From: Streptomyces aculeolatus
Lineage (GTDB): Bacteria > Actinomycetota > Actinomycetes > Streptomycetales > Streptomycetaceae
Assembly (NCBI RefSeq): GCF_020400605.1
Contig: NZ_JAINRD010000001.1
Location: 620,001 to 684,000 of the forward strand
Direction: 5' to 3'
DNA: 64,000 nucleotides
Below are positions 17,083 through 25,109 of this stretch, in pieces. The notes beneath the pieces are model-generated. The model was not told the DNA's origin. It worked only from the letters and a program-made list of their open reading frames with translations, and did not search any database. Each line of letters opens with the position of its first letter. The first letter of the stretch is position 1. Position numbers and translations under genes: made by a program.

Positions 17083-17430
17083 GTGCGTATCGGAGACGTC
17101 GCCCGGCGCTCCGGCGTGAGCGTCCGGGCGCTGCGCTACTACGAGGAGCAGGGGCTCCTGAAGCCCACGCGCAGCCCCGGCGGCCAGCGCGAGTACGGCG
17201 AGGACGCCGTCGACCGGGTCCGCTTCTTCCAGCAGCTCTACGCGGCCGGCCTGCCCAGCCGCCGCATCGCCGAGCTGCTCCCCTGTGTCGACACCGGCAC
17301 GACCACCGCCGAGCAGCGCGCCATGCTCGACGCCGAGCGGGACCGCATCAGGAAGCAGATCGACGAGTACACCGCGGCCCTCGCCCGCCTCGACGAGATC
17401 GTCGTGGCCGCCGCCGACCGACGGGCCTGA
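17083..17430 (+). CDS. MerR-family transcriptional regulator
   Basis: A 115-residue regulator. The N-terminal winged helix is textbook: MRIGDVARRSGVSVRALRYYEEQGLL, followed by QREYGEDAVDRVRFFQQLYAAGLPSRRIAELLP. A C-terminal coiled coil (about residues 80-110) mediates dimerisation. There is no metal-binding Cys pair, so an organic ligand is likely. The GTG start has AAGGGGAA upstream. It lies divergent from the SDR gene and probably controls it through the 20-bp-spacer promoter between them. Confidence 0.88.
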   Translation: MRIGDVARRSGVSVRALRYYEEQGLLKPTRSPGGQREYGEDAVDRVRFFQQLYAAGLPSRRIAELLPCVDTGTTTAEQRAMLDAERDRIRKQIDEYTAALARLDEIVVAAADRRA

Positions 17431-17436
17431 GCAGGG

Positions 17437-18087
17437 TCATCCCCGGTCCCGGGCGCGGCGTTCCGTGTGGGTGGAGTGGGGGGTCGGCCAGGTTCTGCCG
17501 CGTTCCTGCCGCAGGCCCGTGAGCAGGGCTTCGACCACCCGCTCGGTCTGCTCTCCCGCGGCCTCCTCCGTGTCCAGCCGCATCAGGCCGTCGGCCAGGA
17601 GCGTCGCCACCCCGTGCACCGCCGCCCAGACCGCGAACTCCGCCGCGGGGCGGGCCTCCGGGCCCAGTTCGCCCGCCTCGGCGAGGCGGTCCAGCTCGGC
17701 GTCGATGACGTCGTGCGGGTGCGGGGCGATGGTCGCGTCGGGGTCGCGGGCGGGGGCGGCGAACGCCAGGCGGGCGACCGCCGGGTCCGCCAGGGTCCAG
17801 CGGACGTAGGCGCGGCAGGCTGCCACGAGGCTTCCGCGGGGGTCCTTCCCGGACGCCGCCGCCTGCGCCATGCGTTCGCCGAGCCTCGTCAGGACGCGTA
17901 CGGACAGGGCGCGCACCAGCGCGTCCCGTGAGCCGAAGTGGTGGTACGCCGCGCTGGGGCTGACGCCCACCCGTGCCGACGCCTCCCGCAGCGACCAGCC
18001 CGCAGCACCCCGCTCGCGGACGAGTTCCTCCGCGGCGTCCAGCAGCGCGCCCCGCAGGTCCCCGTGGTGGTAGCCCTTCTTGCCCAT
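17437..18087 (-). CDS. TetR-family repressor
   Basis: A 216-residue TetR/AcrR repressor. The DNA-binding part is typical (KKGYHHGDLRGALLDAAEELV...VGVSPSAAYHHFGSRDALVRAL); the C-terminal TetR_C_33-like domain includes LADPAVARLAFAAP and AVWAAVHGVATLLADG. I start it at ATG 18087 (MGKKGYHHGDL); the longer frame runs into the operator. Two copies of a 19-bp dyad lie between it and the divergent metallo-hydrolase gene and are its likely binding sites. The ligand is unknown. Confidence 0.9.
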   Translation of the reverse strand: MGKKGYHHGDLRGALLDAAEELVRERGAAGWSLREASARVGVSPSAAYHHFGSRDALVRALSVRVLTRLGERMAQAAASGKDPRGSLVAACRAYVRWTLADPAVARLAFAAPARDPDATIAPHPHDVIDAELDRLAEAGELGPEARPAAEFAVWAAVHGVATLLADGLMRLDTEEAAGEQTERVVEALLTGLRQERGRTWPTPHSTHTERRARDRG

Positions 18088-18094
18088 GGACAGG

Positions 18095-18113
18095 ATCTTA
18101 ACAGCGTTCAGAT
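18095..18113. promoter_or_regulatory. TetR operator copy 1 (ATCTNAACNNNGTTNAGAT)
   Basis: Perfect 19-bp dyad, eight bases upstream of the TetR start. It overlaps the TTAACA -35 (18098-18103) of the divergent hydrolase promoter. Confidence 0.75.
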
Positions 18114-18125
18114 AAGTGGTACGGT
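18098..18125 (+). promoter_or_regulatory. Promoter of the metallo-hydrolase gene
   Basis: -35 TTAACA (18098-18103) and -10 TACGGT (18120-18125) with a 16-bp spacer. Operator 1 covers the -35 and operator 2 lies just downstream of the expected start point, so repression at both sites is plausible. Confidence 0.5.
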
Positions 18126-18134
18126 CCGAAGTGG

Positions 18135-18153
18135 ATCTCAACACCGTTCAGAT
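18135..18153. promoter_or_regulatory. TetR operator copy 2 (ATCTNAACNNNGTTNAGAT)
   Basis: Second copy of the same dyad, exactly 40 bp centre to centre from copy 1, ending 9 bases before the hydrolase start codon and just ahead of its GGAG ribosome site. Confidence 0.75.
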
Positions 18154-18162
18154 TGGAGTGCC

Positions 18163-19047
18163 ATGCCTTCCAGCGCGCCCCCGCCCGTCGTACGCGGCGA
18201 GCCGGTCGAGGTCGCCGACGGCGTCCACGTGATCCCCGACGGACGAGTGGAACTGGTGCCGAACGTCGGCATCGTGGTGGGCGAGGACGCCGTGCTCGTC
18301 GTCGACACCGGCATGGGGCCGCGCAACGGCGCGTACGTCCTGGAGCAGGCCCGCCGGCTGGCCGGCGGGCGGCGGCTGTACCTGACCCTCACCCACTTCC
18401 ACCCCGAGCACGGCTACGGCGCGCAGGCGTTCAAGGGCGTCGCCACGATCGTCTGCAACCGGGCGCAGCGCGACGAGCTGCGGCGCAAGGGTGCCGCGTA
18501 CCTCGACATGTTCCGGGGACTGCGCCCCGCGGTCGCGGCCGAGTTGGAGGGCGTCGAACTCGTCGCTCCCGATCTCGTCCACGACGGCGAGGCCGGGATC
18601 GACCTCGGCGGGCGTACCGCCCTGCTGCGTCCCGTCGGCCCCGCGCACACCGTCGGCGACCAGGTCGTGCTCGTCGACGGCCGGGTGCTCTTCGGCGGAG
18701 ACCTCCTGGAGACCCGGATCTTCCCCATCGCGCCCTACTTCCCCCCGCACGACACCGACGTCGACCCCCGCCGCTGGATCGGCGTCCTCGACCGGCTCGC
18801 CGCCCTCGCCCCCGAGGTCGTCGTCCCAGGCCACGGCGAGGTCGCCGGCGCCGCGTTGATCCACGACGTCCGCGACTACCTCGTGTACGTCCGTACCGAA
18901 GCGGACCGCCTGCGTGCCGCCGGCGTCCCCGCCGACGAGGCGGCCGCCACCGTCGACCGCTCCGCGCGCGACCGCTGGCGCGACTGGGAGCGCCCCGAGT
19001 GGATCACCCCCGCGGTCCACGCCTTCTACGCGACCGCCGCCGACTGA
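18163..19047 (+). CDS. Metallo-beta-lactamase-fold hydrolase
   Basis: A 294-residue MBL-fold protein starting at ATG 18163 with GGAG upstream. The metal motif reads THFHPEHGYG (H78, H80, E82, H83): the Asp of the usual HXHXDH is Glu. Other ligands are likely H in AHTVGDQ, D in FGGDLLE and H in PGHGEV. The C-terminal third is a helical region ending WERPEWITPAVHAFY. It is regulated by the divergent TetR via twin operators. The family covers lactonases, thioesterases and similar hydrolases; the substrate is unknown. The Asp-to-Glu change occurs in some subfamilies, so activity should not be assumed lost. Confidence 0.85.
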   Translation: MPSSAPPPVVRGEPVEVADGVHVIPDGRVELVPNVGIVVGEDAVLVVDTGMGPRNGAYVLEQARRLAGGRRLYLTLTHFHPEHGYGAQAFKGVATIVCNRAQRDELRRKGAAYLDMFRGLRPAVAAELEGVELVAPDLVHDGEAGIDLGGRTALLRPVGPAHTVGDQVVLVDGRVLFGGDLLETRIFPIAPYFPPHDTDVDPRRWIGVLDRLAALAPEVVVPGHGEVAGAALIHDVRDYLVYVRTEADRLRAAGVPADEAAATVDRSARDRWRDWERPEWITPAVHAFYATAAD

Positions 19048-19081
19048 GCTCTGCCGGAATACGAGGAGCGTCGTGCGAACC

Positions 19082-19684
19082 TCAGCGGAACTCTTCGGGG
19101 CAGGTGGTGCCCTGGACCTTCGGCATGGCTTGGATGATCTGGTCCCGCACCGATTCCCTCGTTCTGCCGCGGAAGGGATCGGCGGTCGCGTCCGGCTTCC
19201 GGGGAACGAACAGGAGGACGTGTTCGCCGGTCTCATACGCGTCTTGAGGGTCGGTGGCGCCCGGATCGGCCAGGTCGAACTGTGTGGTGTCCGGGCCGGT
19301 GTCCGGTTTGAACCACCGGTCCACGGCCATCGTCAGCAGAACCCGGTCCCGGCCGGCCGGGCGCACGGAAGTGACCTCGCCCTCCACGACGGCTTCGGCG
19401 CAGGCCAGTGCCTCCGGGAGGGTCTGTCCCCGGCCGGTGGCGTCGGCGGGGGATTCCGCGCCGTCGCCGCCGGTACCGACCGCCAACGCCACTGCCACGC
19501 CGGCGGCGGCGCAGGCGGCCGCGGTGACGGCAAGCGCCCTTCGCGCGCGCCGGCGTGCACGCTGCGTACGGGCCGGGGTGACCAGGCCGACCGTGGGCGC
19601 GGGGTCCGGGTGTCCGGCCTCGTCGCCGATGAGGGTGAACGCTCGCCGCAGTCGGGTTTCTTCAGCCTCGGTCGGTTCGGTCAT
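19082..19684 (-). CDS. Membrane-anchored putative anti-sigma/effector protein downstream of the ECF sigma gene
   Basis: A 200-residue protein with a soluble N-terminus of about 45 residues, an Arg-rich stop, one membrane helix (ALAVTAAACAAAGVAVALAV, about residues 49-68) and an extracellular domain of about 130 residues containing CAEAVVEGEVTSV and HVLLFVPRKP. It overlaps the sigma gene by 23 bases. This layout matches an anti-sigma factor, although no zinc-binding Hx3Cx2C motif is present. The extracellular domain resembles that of the secreted protein two genes upstream (VEGEVTSV / HVVAVTAAEE, tests of a shared fold would be useful). Convergent with the MBL gene. Confidence 0.6.
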   Translation of the reverse strand: MTEPTEAEETRLRRAFTLIGDEAGHPDPAPTVGLVTPARTQRARRRARRALAVTAAACAAAGVAVALAVGTGGDGAESPADATGRGQTLPEALACAEAVVEGEVTSVRPAGRDRVLLTMAVDRWFKPDTGPDTTQFDLADPGATDPQDAYETGEHVLLFVPRKPDATADPFRGRTRESVRDQIIQAMPKVQGTTCPEEFR

Positions 19685-20273
19685 CGGGGATCACCTCCGT
19701 TCGGCGGAGACGGTCGCGCAGGGCGGCCACGGCATGGTGCAGGCGGCTTTTGACGGTGCCGCCGGGTAGTTCCAGCAGCTCTGCGATGTCGTTGACCGAC
19801 AGGTCTTCGTAGTAGCGCAGGCTGAGTATCTGGCGCTGGTGGCGGGGCAGGGAGCTGAGGCCGTCCGCCACCGCGAGAGCGAGGGCGCGGTCCTCGTCGG
19901 AGTGCCCGGCGGTCGCCTGCCGTGCCCAGCGGGCGGCCAGCCGGGTGTGCAGGCCCTGGTCGCGGGCGCCGGCTCGGTGCCAGTCCGCGGCGACGCGGGC
20001 GGCGACGACGCTGCTCCAGGCGGACGGGTTGCGCACGGCCGCCCGGTTCGGATCGGCCTGTTGCTGTAACAGCCTCAGCCGTACCTCCTGTACGCCGTCC
20101 TCCAGATCACCCCATGGCACGCCGCCCAGCGCCAGCACGGCCCGTACCCGGGCCACATCGACGTCGCTTCCCTCGGCCGTTCGGCCGGCGGTGGCGTCCC
20201 CACCGGACCTGTGGTCGCCGGGGGTGTCTCCGGGATGGCGGGTGCGGGATGCCGCGCGGCGGCGTGCGGACAT
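19662..20273 (-). CDS. ECF-type RNA polymerase sigma factor
   Basis: A 203-residue sigma factor. Region 2 is partly recognisable (LEDGVQEVRLRLLQQQ ... NPSAWSSVVAARVAADWHR) and region 4 is clear (GLSSLPRHQRQILSLRYYEDLSVNDIAELLELPGGTVKSRLHHAVAALRDRL). The first 35 residues are a low-complexity Arg/Gly/Asp leader. A strong ribosome site (GGGAGG) lies five bases before the ATG. A GAAC-N17-CGTC promoter just upstream suggests autoregulation. The following gene (overlap 23 bases) is probably its membrane partner. Confidence 0.88.
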   Translation of the reverse strand: MSARRRAASRTRHPGDTPGDHRSGGDATAGRTAEGSDVDVARVRAVLALGGVPWGDLEDGVQEVRLRLLQQQADPNRAAVRNPSAWSSVVAARVAADWHRAGARDQGLHTRLAARWARQATAGHSDEDRALALAVADGLSSLPRHQRQILSLRYYEDLSVNDIAELLELPGGTVKSRLHHAVAALRDRLRRTEVIPDDRTDRG

Positions 20274-20301
20274 GGGTCCCTCCCTGTCTGGTCCCTGCTA
20301 T

Positions 20302-20326
20302 GACGGAGCAGCACCCGCAAACGTTC
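20302..20326 (-). promoter_or_regulatory. ECF-type promoter GAAC-N17-CGTC before the sigma gene
   Basis: On the minus strand, GAAC (20326-20323) and CGTC (20305-20302) are exactly 17 bp apart, the classic ECF arrangement. The start point would lie about 20 bases upstream of the sigma ATG. I did not find the same pair upstream of the metalloprotease gene. Confidence 0.65.
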
Positions 20327-20432
20327 AGTCGCACGCGGCGGCCGCCGCCGGTTGCCGGAGGGTGCTTTGATCCGGGAAGAACCGGTGGCTTGTCCGTCTC
20401 CGGCAGTGGGAGACGGCGTGGCGCCGCACGTG

Positions 20433-21218
20433 TCAGGCACAGCCTTCGCTCCGCGGTACGAAGCCGGACACCTCCGGTGTGCGTGGCGTGGCGGCGTTCA
20501 GCGCCTCGACGAGCGCGCCCTCACCGCGGCCGGCCAACTGGTGTTCCAGCGTGGCGCCCTCGTCAGCCGCATGTGCCGCGCTGCGGTGCCGTGCGGCCGA
20601 CCGGACGTGTCCCTCCAGTTCGCCCCGGCCCAGGATGCCGTTGTCGAACGGCACCTCCGAGCCTTCTCCGAGCCCGCGCCACTGTGCGGGTTCGGGAACA
20701 TCCCCCGGAGAGCACCTGGCCTCCTCCCAGGTGATCGCCATGACGTACCGGTGGCCTGTCTCGACCCGGGGCTGGTCGACCAGCGCCATCTTCGTGCGGT
20801 TTCCGGTGTCCCCGTCGAGGAACTGCCATCCCGTGGCGCTGTACTCCCAGACGTCCGGAGCCGGCCGGGGCGCGTCGGGCCGGGACCACAACACCTTGTC
20901 GACGGTCAGAGTGACGGTGCGGCCGATCGTGCCTTCCCCGCGCTCCAGCTCCACCGCGGTGGGCGCGATCTCGCTCTCTTCTGCGGCGGTGACGGCCACC
21001 ACGTGGTCGGCGTAGGTCACCCAGTCGGAAGCCGTGCTGCTCGGCAGGTGGTCGGCGCCGTGGCCGAGGAGGACATCCGGGGAATCCGCCGGCGACTGAC
21101 GGGCGTTGGCCAGCAGGCCCGCGGTCAAGGCGACGGCCGCGGCCGTCGCCGCGCCGAGAACGGTGAGGCGGCTTCTGCGCCGGGTGCGGCCAAGGCGGGA
21201 GGGCTCAATAGGTGGCAT
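20433..21218 (-). CDS. Secreted/membrane-anchored protein of unknown function
   Basis: A 261-residue protein. It has an Arg-rich N-terminus followed by a signal anchor (LTVLGAATAAAVALTAGLLANA, about residues 18-39), then an extracellular domain with VTYADHVVAVTAAEESEI, LTVDKVLWSRPD and HRYVMAITWEEARCSPG. The domain layout (strand-rich, then a TWEEARC segment) resembles that of the anti-sigma-like protein downstream (LTMAVDRWFKPD; HVLLFVPRK), so they may be paralogous sensor domains. It starts inside the 3' end of the metzincin-like gene (14-base overlap). No function can be assigned. Confidence 0.6.
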   Translation of the reverse strand: MPPIEPSRLGRTRRRSRLTVLGAATAAAVALTAGLLANARQSPADSPDVLLGHGADHLPSSTASDWVTYADHVVAVTAAEESEIAPTAVELERGEGTIGRTVTLTVDKVLWSRPDAPRPAPDVWEYSATGWQFLDGDTGNRTKMALVDQPRVETGHRYVMAITWEEARCSPGDVPEPAQWRGLGEGSEVPFDNGILGRGELEGHVRSAARHRSAAHAADEGATLEHQLAGRGEGALVEALNAATPRTPEVSGFVPRSEGCA

Positions 21219-21855
21219 TGATGTTCTCCCGGTTGTTGGCCTTCAGTACGGCGTCGAACCGCGTGGGGGTCCGCAGACACCCGAGGCGGGAGTCGTCGTT
21301 GGACAGCAGCGGGCTGGCCTGTCTGCCGTGGGTCAGCCCGACCGCGTGGCCGGTTTCGTGGCAGGACAGGCCGGGGGTGTAGTTGCCGTTGCCGCGGATC
21401 CGTATGTACTGCTGGTCGCAACGGCGGTTGTCGGCTGCGTCGTTGCACCAGGTGACGCCGTCCGAGCTGGAGGGGAGGTTGGTGGATCCCTCCTGGTAGA
21501 TGATGTCGGTCTCGCTGGTCCCGCTGAACTGCGGATTCGAGTCGTAGTGACGCGCCAGGTCGGTGGGCGCGTACTCGTCCCGCAGCATGTTGCTCACGGT
21601 CGTCCGGTCCGGAGACTCCAGTTCGTATGTCCCTGAGCTGTCCATGTAGTAGTACAGCGCCTCGTTGTCCGTCTGGCAGGAGAGGACTCCGTCACCGCCG
21701 TCGGGATCGTCACGGCAGATGCCACCCTGGTTGGCCGTCGGCCACATGTTGTCGGTGGCCGCCCCCCAGGCCACTGCCGTCACCATGAACAGGAACGCCG
21801 CTGCCAGCGCGGCTGTACCCCCTGCACGTGCGCGTACTAATCGTCTTTCGGGCAC
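21205..21855 (-). CDS. Secreted metzincin-like zinc metalloprotease
   Basis: A 216-residue exported protein with the complete metzincin signature HETGHAVGLTH (H166, E167, H170, H176, with G173). I place the start at GTG 21855, which has AAGGAGA five to six bases upstream; the longer ATG frame lacks this. Residues 1-32 form a signal peptide (ALAAAFLFMVTAVAWGA). Five other Cys suggest disulphides (C47, C60, C137, C146, C165). No clear Met-turn is visible after the motif, so the assignment rests on the zinc signature and export. Coupled to the secreted protein downstream and close to an ECF sigma operon; likely a cell-envelope or extracellular protease. Confidence 0.75.
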   Translation of the reverse strand: MPERRLVRARAGGTAALAAAFLFMVTAVAWGAATDNMWPTANQGGICRDDPDGGDGVLSCQTDNEALYYYMDSSGTYELESPDRTTVSNMLRDEYAPTDLARHYDSNPQFSGTSETDIIYQEGSTNLPSSSDGVTWCNDAADNRRCDQQYIRIRGNGNYTPGLSCHETGHAVGLTHGRQASPLLSNDDSRLGCLRTPTRFDAVLKANNRENINATY

Positions 21856-22261
21856 AGATCTCTCCTTCGGCTCGCCAGGCACGCGCGGTGGCACTGACGG
21901 CCGCGGAGCCGTCATCCCCTGGGCACCTGCCGGACGGGATCACCGGCGCGGGTCCGTGCCCCCGTACCCTCCGCGGCCTGCGCACTCCGCCACATTGACC
22001 CGCAAAGGGCCCGCTGGGTGCGGATGTTGCGAGGGAGCGTAGCCCTCCGCATGTCGGTCACCGAGGGAATTGCTGGGAAGTAACGGGTACGCCACCGGCG
22101 GCTCGGTAGGTGAGGAACGCCGTGCCGAGACGTTGACCTGCGGCGGTGCGTCCGGAGCGGAGAGACCCGCCGGCCGCTTGAGGCATGGGCGTTTCCGGCA
22201 GGGGCTTTCCGGCCGGCGGAGGGGTGCCGAGAGGCGGGGCGTGCGACGCGACGAGTTCGCT
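21856..22261. other. Intergenic region without a recognisable gene
   Basis: About 400 bases lie between the metalloprotease start and the MFS terminator. Short open frames here have no ribosome site or recognisable protein features. It should contain the metalloprotease promoter; I could not identify a convincing -10/-35 pair. Confidence 0.5.
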
Positions 22262-22289
22262 GCCGGGGCGCTAGCCGTAGCGTCCCGGC
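22262..22289 (-). terminator. Terminator of the MarR-MFS operon
   Basis: GCCGGGGCGCTA (22262-22273) pairs with TAGCGTCCCGGC (22278-22289) through 12 pairs including one G-T, with a 4-base loop. It begins eight bases past the MFS stop. Confidence 0.6.
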
Positions 22290-22296
22290 GGGGTGC

Positions 22297-23580
22297 TTAC
22301 GGGGTGCCGGAGGGGGCCGTAGTGGTCTGTGCCGGGGGGTTTCGGTCTTCGGACGGGGTGCGGTACGCGCGTAGCGGGGCGTTGGCGGCGGCTATCGCCG
22401 CTATGGCCGTCAGGGCCGCCAGGCCGCCCGTCACCAGCGAGAAGGTGGCCGAGGTGGCGGAAGCGACCAGGCCGCCGCGGAAGTTGCCGAGTTCCGGGCC
22501 CGCCACCCCGATGACGTGTTCCACCGACGAGACCCGGCCCCGGTAGGCGTCCGGGGTTTCCAGCTGGACCAGGGCGCTGCGGGTGACGACCGAGATCGTG
22601 TCGGCGGCACCCGCCGCGGCGAGGCAGACGAGGGCCAGCCAGAGGGGGCCGGCGAGGCCGAAGCAGGCGAGGGCCAGGCCCCAGACGGCGGCGGCGGTCA
22701 ACTGGACCAGGCCGCCGCGGCGCCAGCGGGTGACCGTGCCGGAGAGCAGTCCCGCCGTGATGCCGCCGACCGCGACGGCCGACAGGAACAGGCCGAGGGT
22801 CTGCGGGTTGCCGTCGAAGCGGACCTCGTTGACGAGGGGGAAGAGGGCGATCGGCATCGCGAGGAGGGTCGCGGACAGGTCGGTGGCCAGCGAGCCCCAC
22901 AGGGTGTGGCGGCGCAGGACGATGCGCCAGCCGCCGCGTTCCGCCCGGCGCCTGCCGCCTTCGGCCCGTACGCCTTCGGGGCGCATCGCGGGGAGGCGGA
23001 GGACCGCGGCCACCGCGACGGCGATCGCCGCGGCCTGGGTGGCGTACGCGGCCGGGAGGCCCCAGCGGGCGATGATCAGGCCCGCCGCCGCCGGGCCGGC
23101 GAGCATCGCGAACTGGAAGGAGACGTTGTTCAGTGCCAGCCCCGCCGCCACCTGGTCGGGCGGCAGCAGGCGGACCGGGAAGGTGCGCCGGGCGGGGGCG
23201 CCGAGGGCGGCGCAGGCCGTGGCGACGGCGACCAGGGCGAGCAGGAGGACGACGTTCCTGTTGTCCGCCAGCGCCTGGGCGCACAGCCCGCCCGCGGCCA
23301 GCAACTGGCCCGCCGTCGTGGCCCGTACGAGCGCGCGGCGGTCCACCGTGTCCGCCAGGGTGCCGCCGAGGAGGCCGAACACCACCATCGGCAGGCCGGT
23401 GGCCAGGCCGATGGCGCCGGTGCCGACGGGGCTGCCGGTCAGGTCCCAGACCTGGGCGAGTACGGCCACGAGGGTGACCTGGGCGCCGAGTTGGGCGGCC
23501 GACGTGCCGATCCACAGGGCGCGGTACGGCGGACTGCTGCGCAGCGGGCGGGTGTCGAGGAAGCGGACGCGCCCGCTCAT
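22297..23580 (-). CDS. Major facilitator superfamily exporter
   Basis: A 427-residue MFS protein of the DHA3/enterobactin-exporter-like type with about 12 hydrophobic helices. Recognisable parts are PPYRALWIGTSAAQLGAQVTLVAVLAQVWDLTGS, the loop GGTLADTVDRRALVRATTAGQ and ETPDAYRGRVSSVEHV. The start at ATG 23580 (MSGRVRFLDTRPLRSSPPYRALW) overlaps the MarR stop by four bases. It probably exports a drug or small metabolite under control of the MarR repressor encoded first in the operon. The substrate is unknown. Confidence 0.88.
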   Translation of the reverse strand: MSGRVRFLDTRPLRSSPPYRALWIGTSAAQLGAQVTLVAVLAQVWDLTGSPVGTGAIGLATGLPMVVFGLLGGTLADTVDRRALVRATTAGQLLAAGGLCAQALADNRNVVLLLALVAVATACAALGAPARRTFPVRLLPPDQVAAGLALNNVSFQFAMLAGPAAAGLIIARWGLPAAYATQAAAIAVAVAAVLRLPAMRPEGVRAEGGRRRAERGGWRIVLRRHTLWGSLATDLSATLLAMPIALFPLVNEVRFDGNPQTLGLFLSAVAVGGITAGLLSGTVTRWRRGGLVQLTAAAVWGLALACFGLAGPLWLALVCLAAAGAADTISVVTRSALVQLETPDAYRGRVSSVEHVIGVAGPELGNFRGGLVASATSATFSLVTGGLAALTAIAAIAAANAPLRAYRTPSEDRNPPAQTTTAPSGTP

Positions 23581-24065
23581 CGGTGAGGCTCGGTGAGGCG
23601 GTCCTCGATGCGCTCGCGCATCGACCGGTCCGCGAGCGCCGCTTCGACGTCCCGCACCACCGCGGTCATCGCGTACGGCAGCGCGTCGTTCAGCTCGCTG
23701 ACCGCCGCGTGGGTCGCGCGCCACTCCGCTTCCAGGAACGGCACGAGCGACCGGCCGCGTTCGGTCAGGTCGATCCGGCGCGTACGGGCGTCGGGCCCCG
23801 GCTCCGAGGTGACCAGGTCCGCCTTGCGCATGGCCGCGATGGTCTGGCTGACCGCGGAGTGCGAGCGGTGCAGGGACTCGGCCAGCTCGCGGATGGTCAG
23901 GGGCCCGGTGTGGGCGAGGCGGATGAGCGGGTACGCGAACCGCGGGCGGACGCCCTCGATGCCGCGGTCCGTGTAGACCCGCTCGATCTCGGCGTCGAGG
24001 GAGGCCAGCAACGTGTGCAGGGCCTGCCAGGGGTCGGGCAGCTTGGTCGGGTCCGTAGATGTCAC
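23577..24065 (-). CDS. MarR-family repressor
   Basis: A 162-residue MarR-type winged-helix protein (LTIRELAESLHRSHSAVSQTIAAMRKADLVTSEPGPDARTRRIDLTERG). The start is GTG 24065. No ribosome site precedes it; instead the GTG lies within a duplicated AGCGCT operator and only six to seven bases after a TATATT -10, so the message is probably leaderless. It most likely represses itself and the coupled MFS exporter until a ligand binds. Confidence 0.87.
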   Translation of the reverse strand: MTSTDPTKLPDPWQALHTLLASLDAEIERVYTDRGIEGVRPRFAYPLIRLAHTGPLTIRELAESLHRSHSAVSQTIAAMRKADLVTSEPGPDARTRRIDLTERGRSLVPFLEAEWRATHAAVSELNDALPYAMTAVVRDVEAALADRSMRERIEDRLTEPHR

Positions 24066-24085
24066 AGCGCTAATATAACAGCGCT
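24066..24085 (-). promoter_or_regulatory. MarR operator over a leaderless promoter
   Basis: AGCGCT at 24066-24071 and again at 24080-24085 flank the AT-rich core that contains the minus-strand -10 TATATT (24077-24072). The start codon follows at 24065. A dimer bound here would block RNA polymerase. Confidence 0.65.
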
Positions 24086-24098
24086 TTTAGATTTCCCT

Positions 24099-25001
24099 TC
24101 ACGCGGCGCCGTCTCTCCCGGTGCCGCGGTGGAGCGCGTGCCTGGTCCGGAAGGCGCCCGGCGGGAGTCCCACGCGGCGCGTGAAGAGCCGGGTGAAGTG
24201 CCCCGGGTCGGCGTAGCCGATGCGGCGGGCGATGGACGCCACCTTGAGGTCCGTGGTGGCGAGCAGGTCCTTGGCCGTGTTCAGGCGGGTGCCGAGGACG
24301 AAGTCCTTCGGGCTGCACCCCGCCGTGTACTGGACCTCCTCGCGCAGCTCTGCTAGCGGCAGCGACATCCTGCGGGCGTGTTCGGTCACGGAGACCGGCA
24401 GGTGGGCGGCGTGGGCGAGTTCCTCGACGACGGTCGGGGCCTGGGCCTGCGGGGTGGCGCGGGAGCGGCGCAGGACGGCGAGGAGTTCGTGGAGTCCGGC
24501 GGCGGAGGTGGCGTCGTAGGTGGGCTCGGTCTCGTTGCAGACGGTGGCGAGCTTGCGGATCGTACGGCGCGCGGGGGCGCCCGTGGCGAGGGGGACGACG
24601 GCCTCGTCCGGGGCGGGGATGAGGCCGCGCTGGGCGCAGGCGGCGACGGCGGGGCCGGTGAAGCCGGCATAGGCCACCGTCCAGCCGGGCTTCCCCGGCC
24701 CGTAGCAGTGCGGGACGCCGGGCAGCAGCCACAGCAGCGTCGGCCCGCCGACGCAGATCCGCTCCCGCCCGCCCCAGGAGAACCAGCCGGAGCCCGCCAG
24801 CAGGACCAGCGCGACATGGTGGTCCACCACGCGCGGCCCCACGCCGCGCGGCGGCATGTCCTGGATGGCGAGGGCCGTGCAACTCAGGCCCGCCTGCCGC
24901 TGTATCGCCGTCAGCACCGGCCGCCGCCGCCACCGTTCACGGCGCTCGTACCCAGGGGCCCAGTCGGTGTTCGCGACGTCGAGCCGAGCAACGCTGCTCA
25001 T
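24099..25001 (-). CDS. AraC-family transcriptional regulator
   Basis: A 300-residue AraC/XylS regulator. The N-terminal part is a cupin-like sensing domain (GRERICVGGPTLLWLLPGVPHCYGPGKPGWTVAYAGFTG), and the C-terminus has the double helix-turn-helix (LATTDLKVASIARRIGYADPGHFTRLFTRRVGLPPGAFR). Such proteins usually sense sugars or small molecules. It ends 33 bases before the MarR start on the same strand but is separated from it by that gene's promoter. No obvious target operon is adjacent. Confidence 0.87.
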   Translation of the reverse strand: MSSVARLDVANTDWAPGYERRERWRRRPVLTAIQRQAGLSCTALAIQDMPPRGVGPRVVDHHVALVLLAGSGWFSWGGRERICVGGPTLLWLLPGVPHCYGPGKPGWTVAYAGFTGPAVAACAQRGLIPAPDEAVVPLATGAPARRTIRKLATVCNETEPTYDATSAAGLHELLAVLRRSRATPQAQAPTVVEELAHAAHLPVSVTEHARRMSLPLAELREEVQYTAGCSPKDFVLGTRLNTAKDLLATTDLKVASIARRIGYADPGHFTRLFTRRVGLPPGAFRTRHALHRGTGRDGAA

Positions 25002-25109
25002 GCCTCTCCCGTACGGACTCGGTGATCGGTTCTGTAGGGGAAGAGCGCGTACGGGCCCGGCCGTCCCGCGATTTTACCCTTGCTTTACCAAAGTTTCGGC
25101 GGCAGTTCG

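Noticed and set aside
22070..22546. 158-codon plus-strand frame in the 21.9-22.3 kb gap
   Set aside because: No start-site signal or family resemblance, and its second half lies antisense to the MFS gene.
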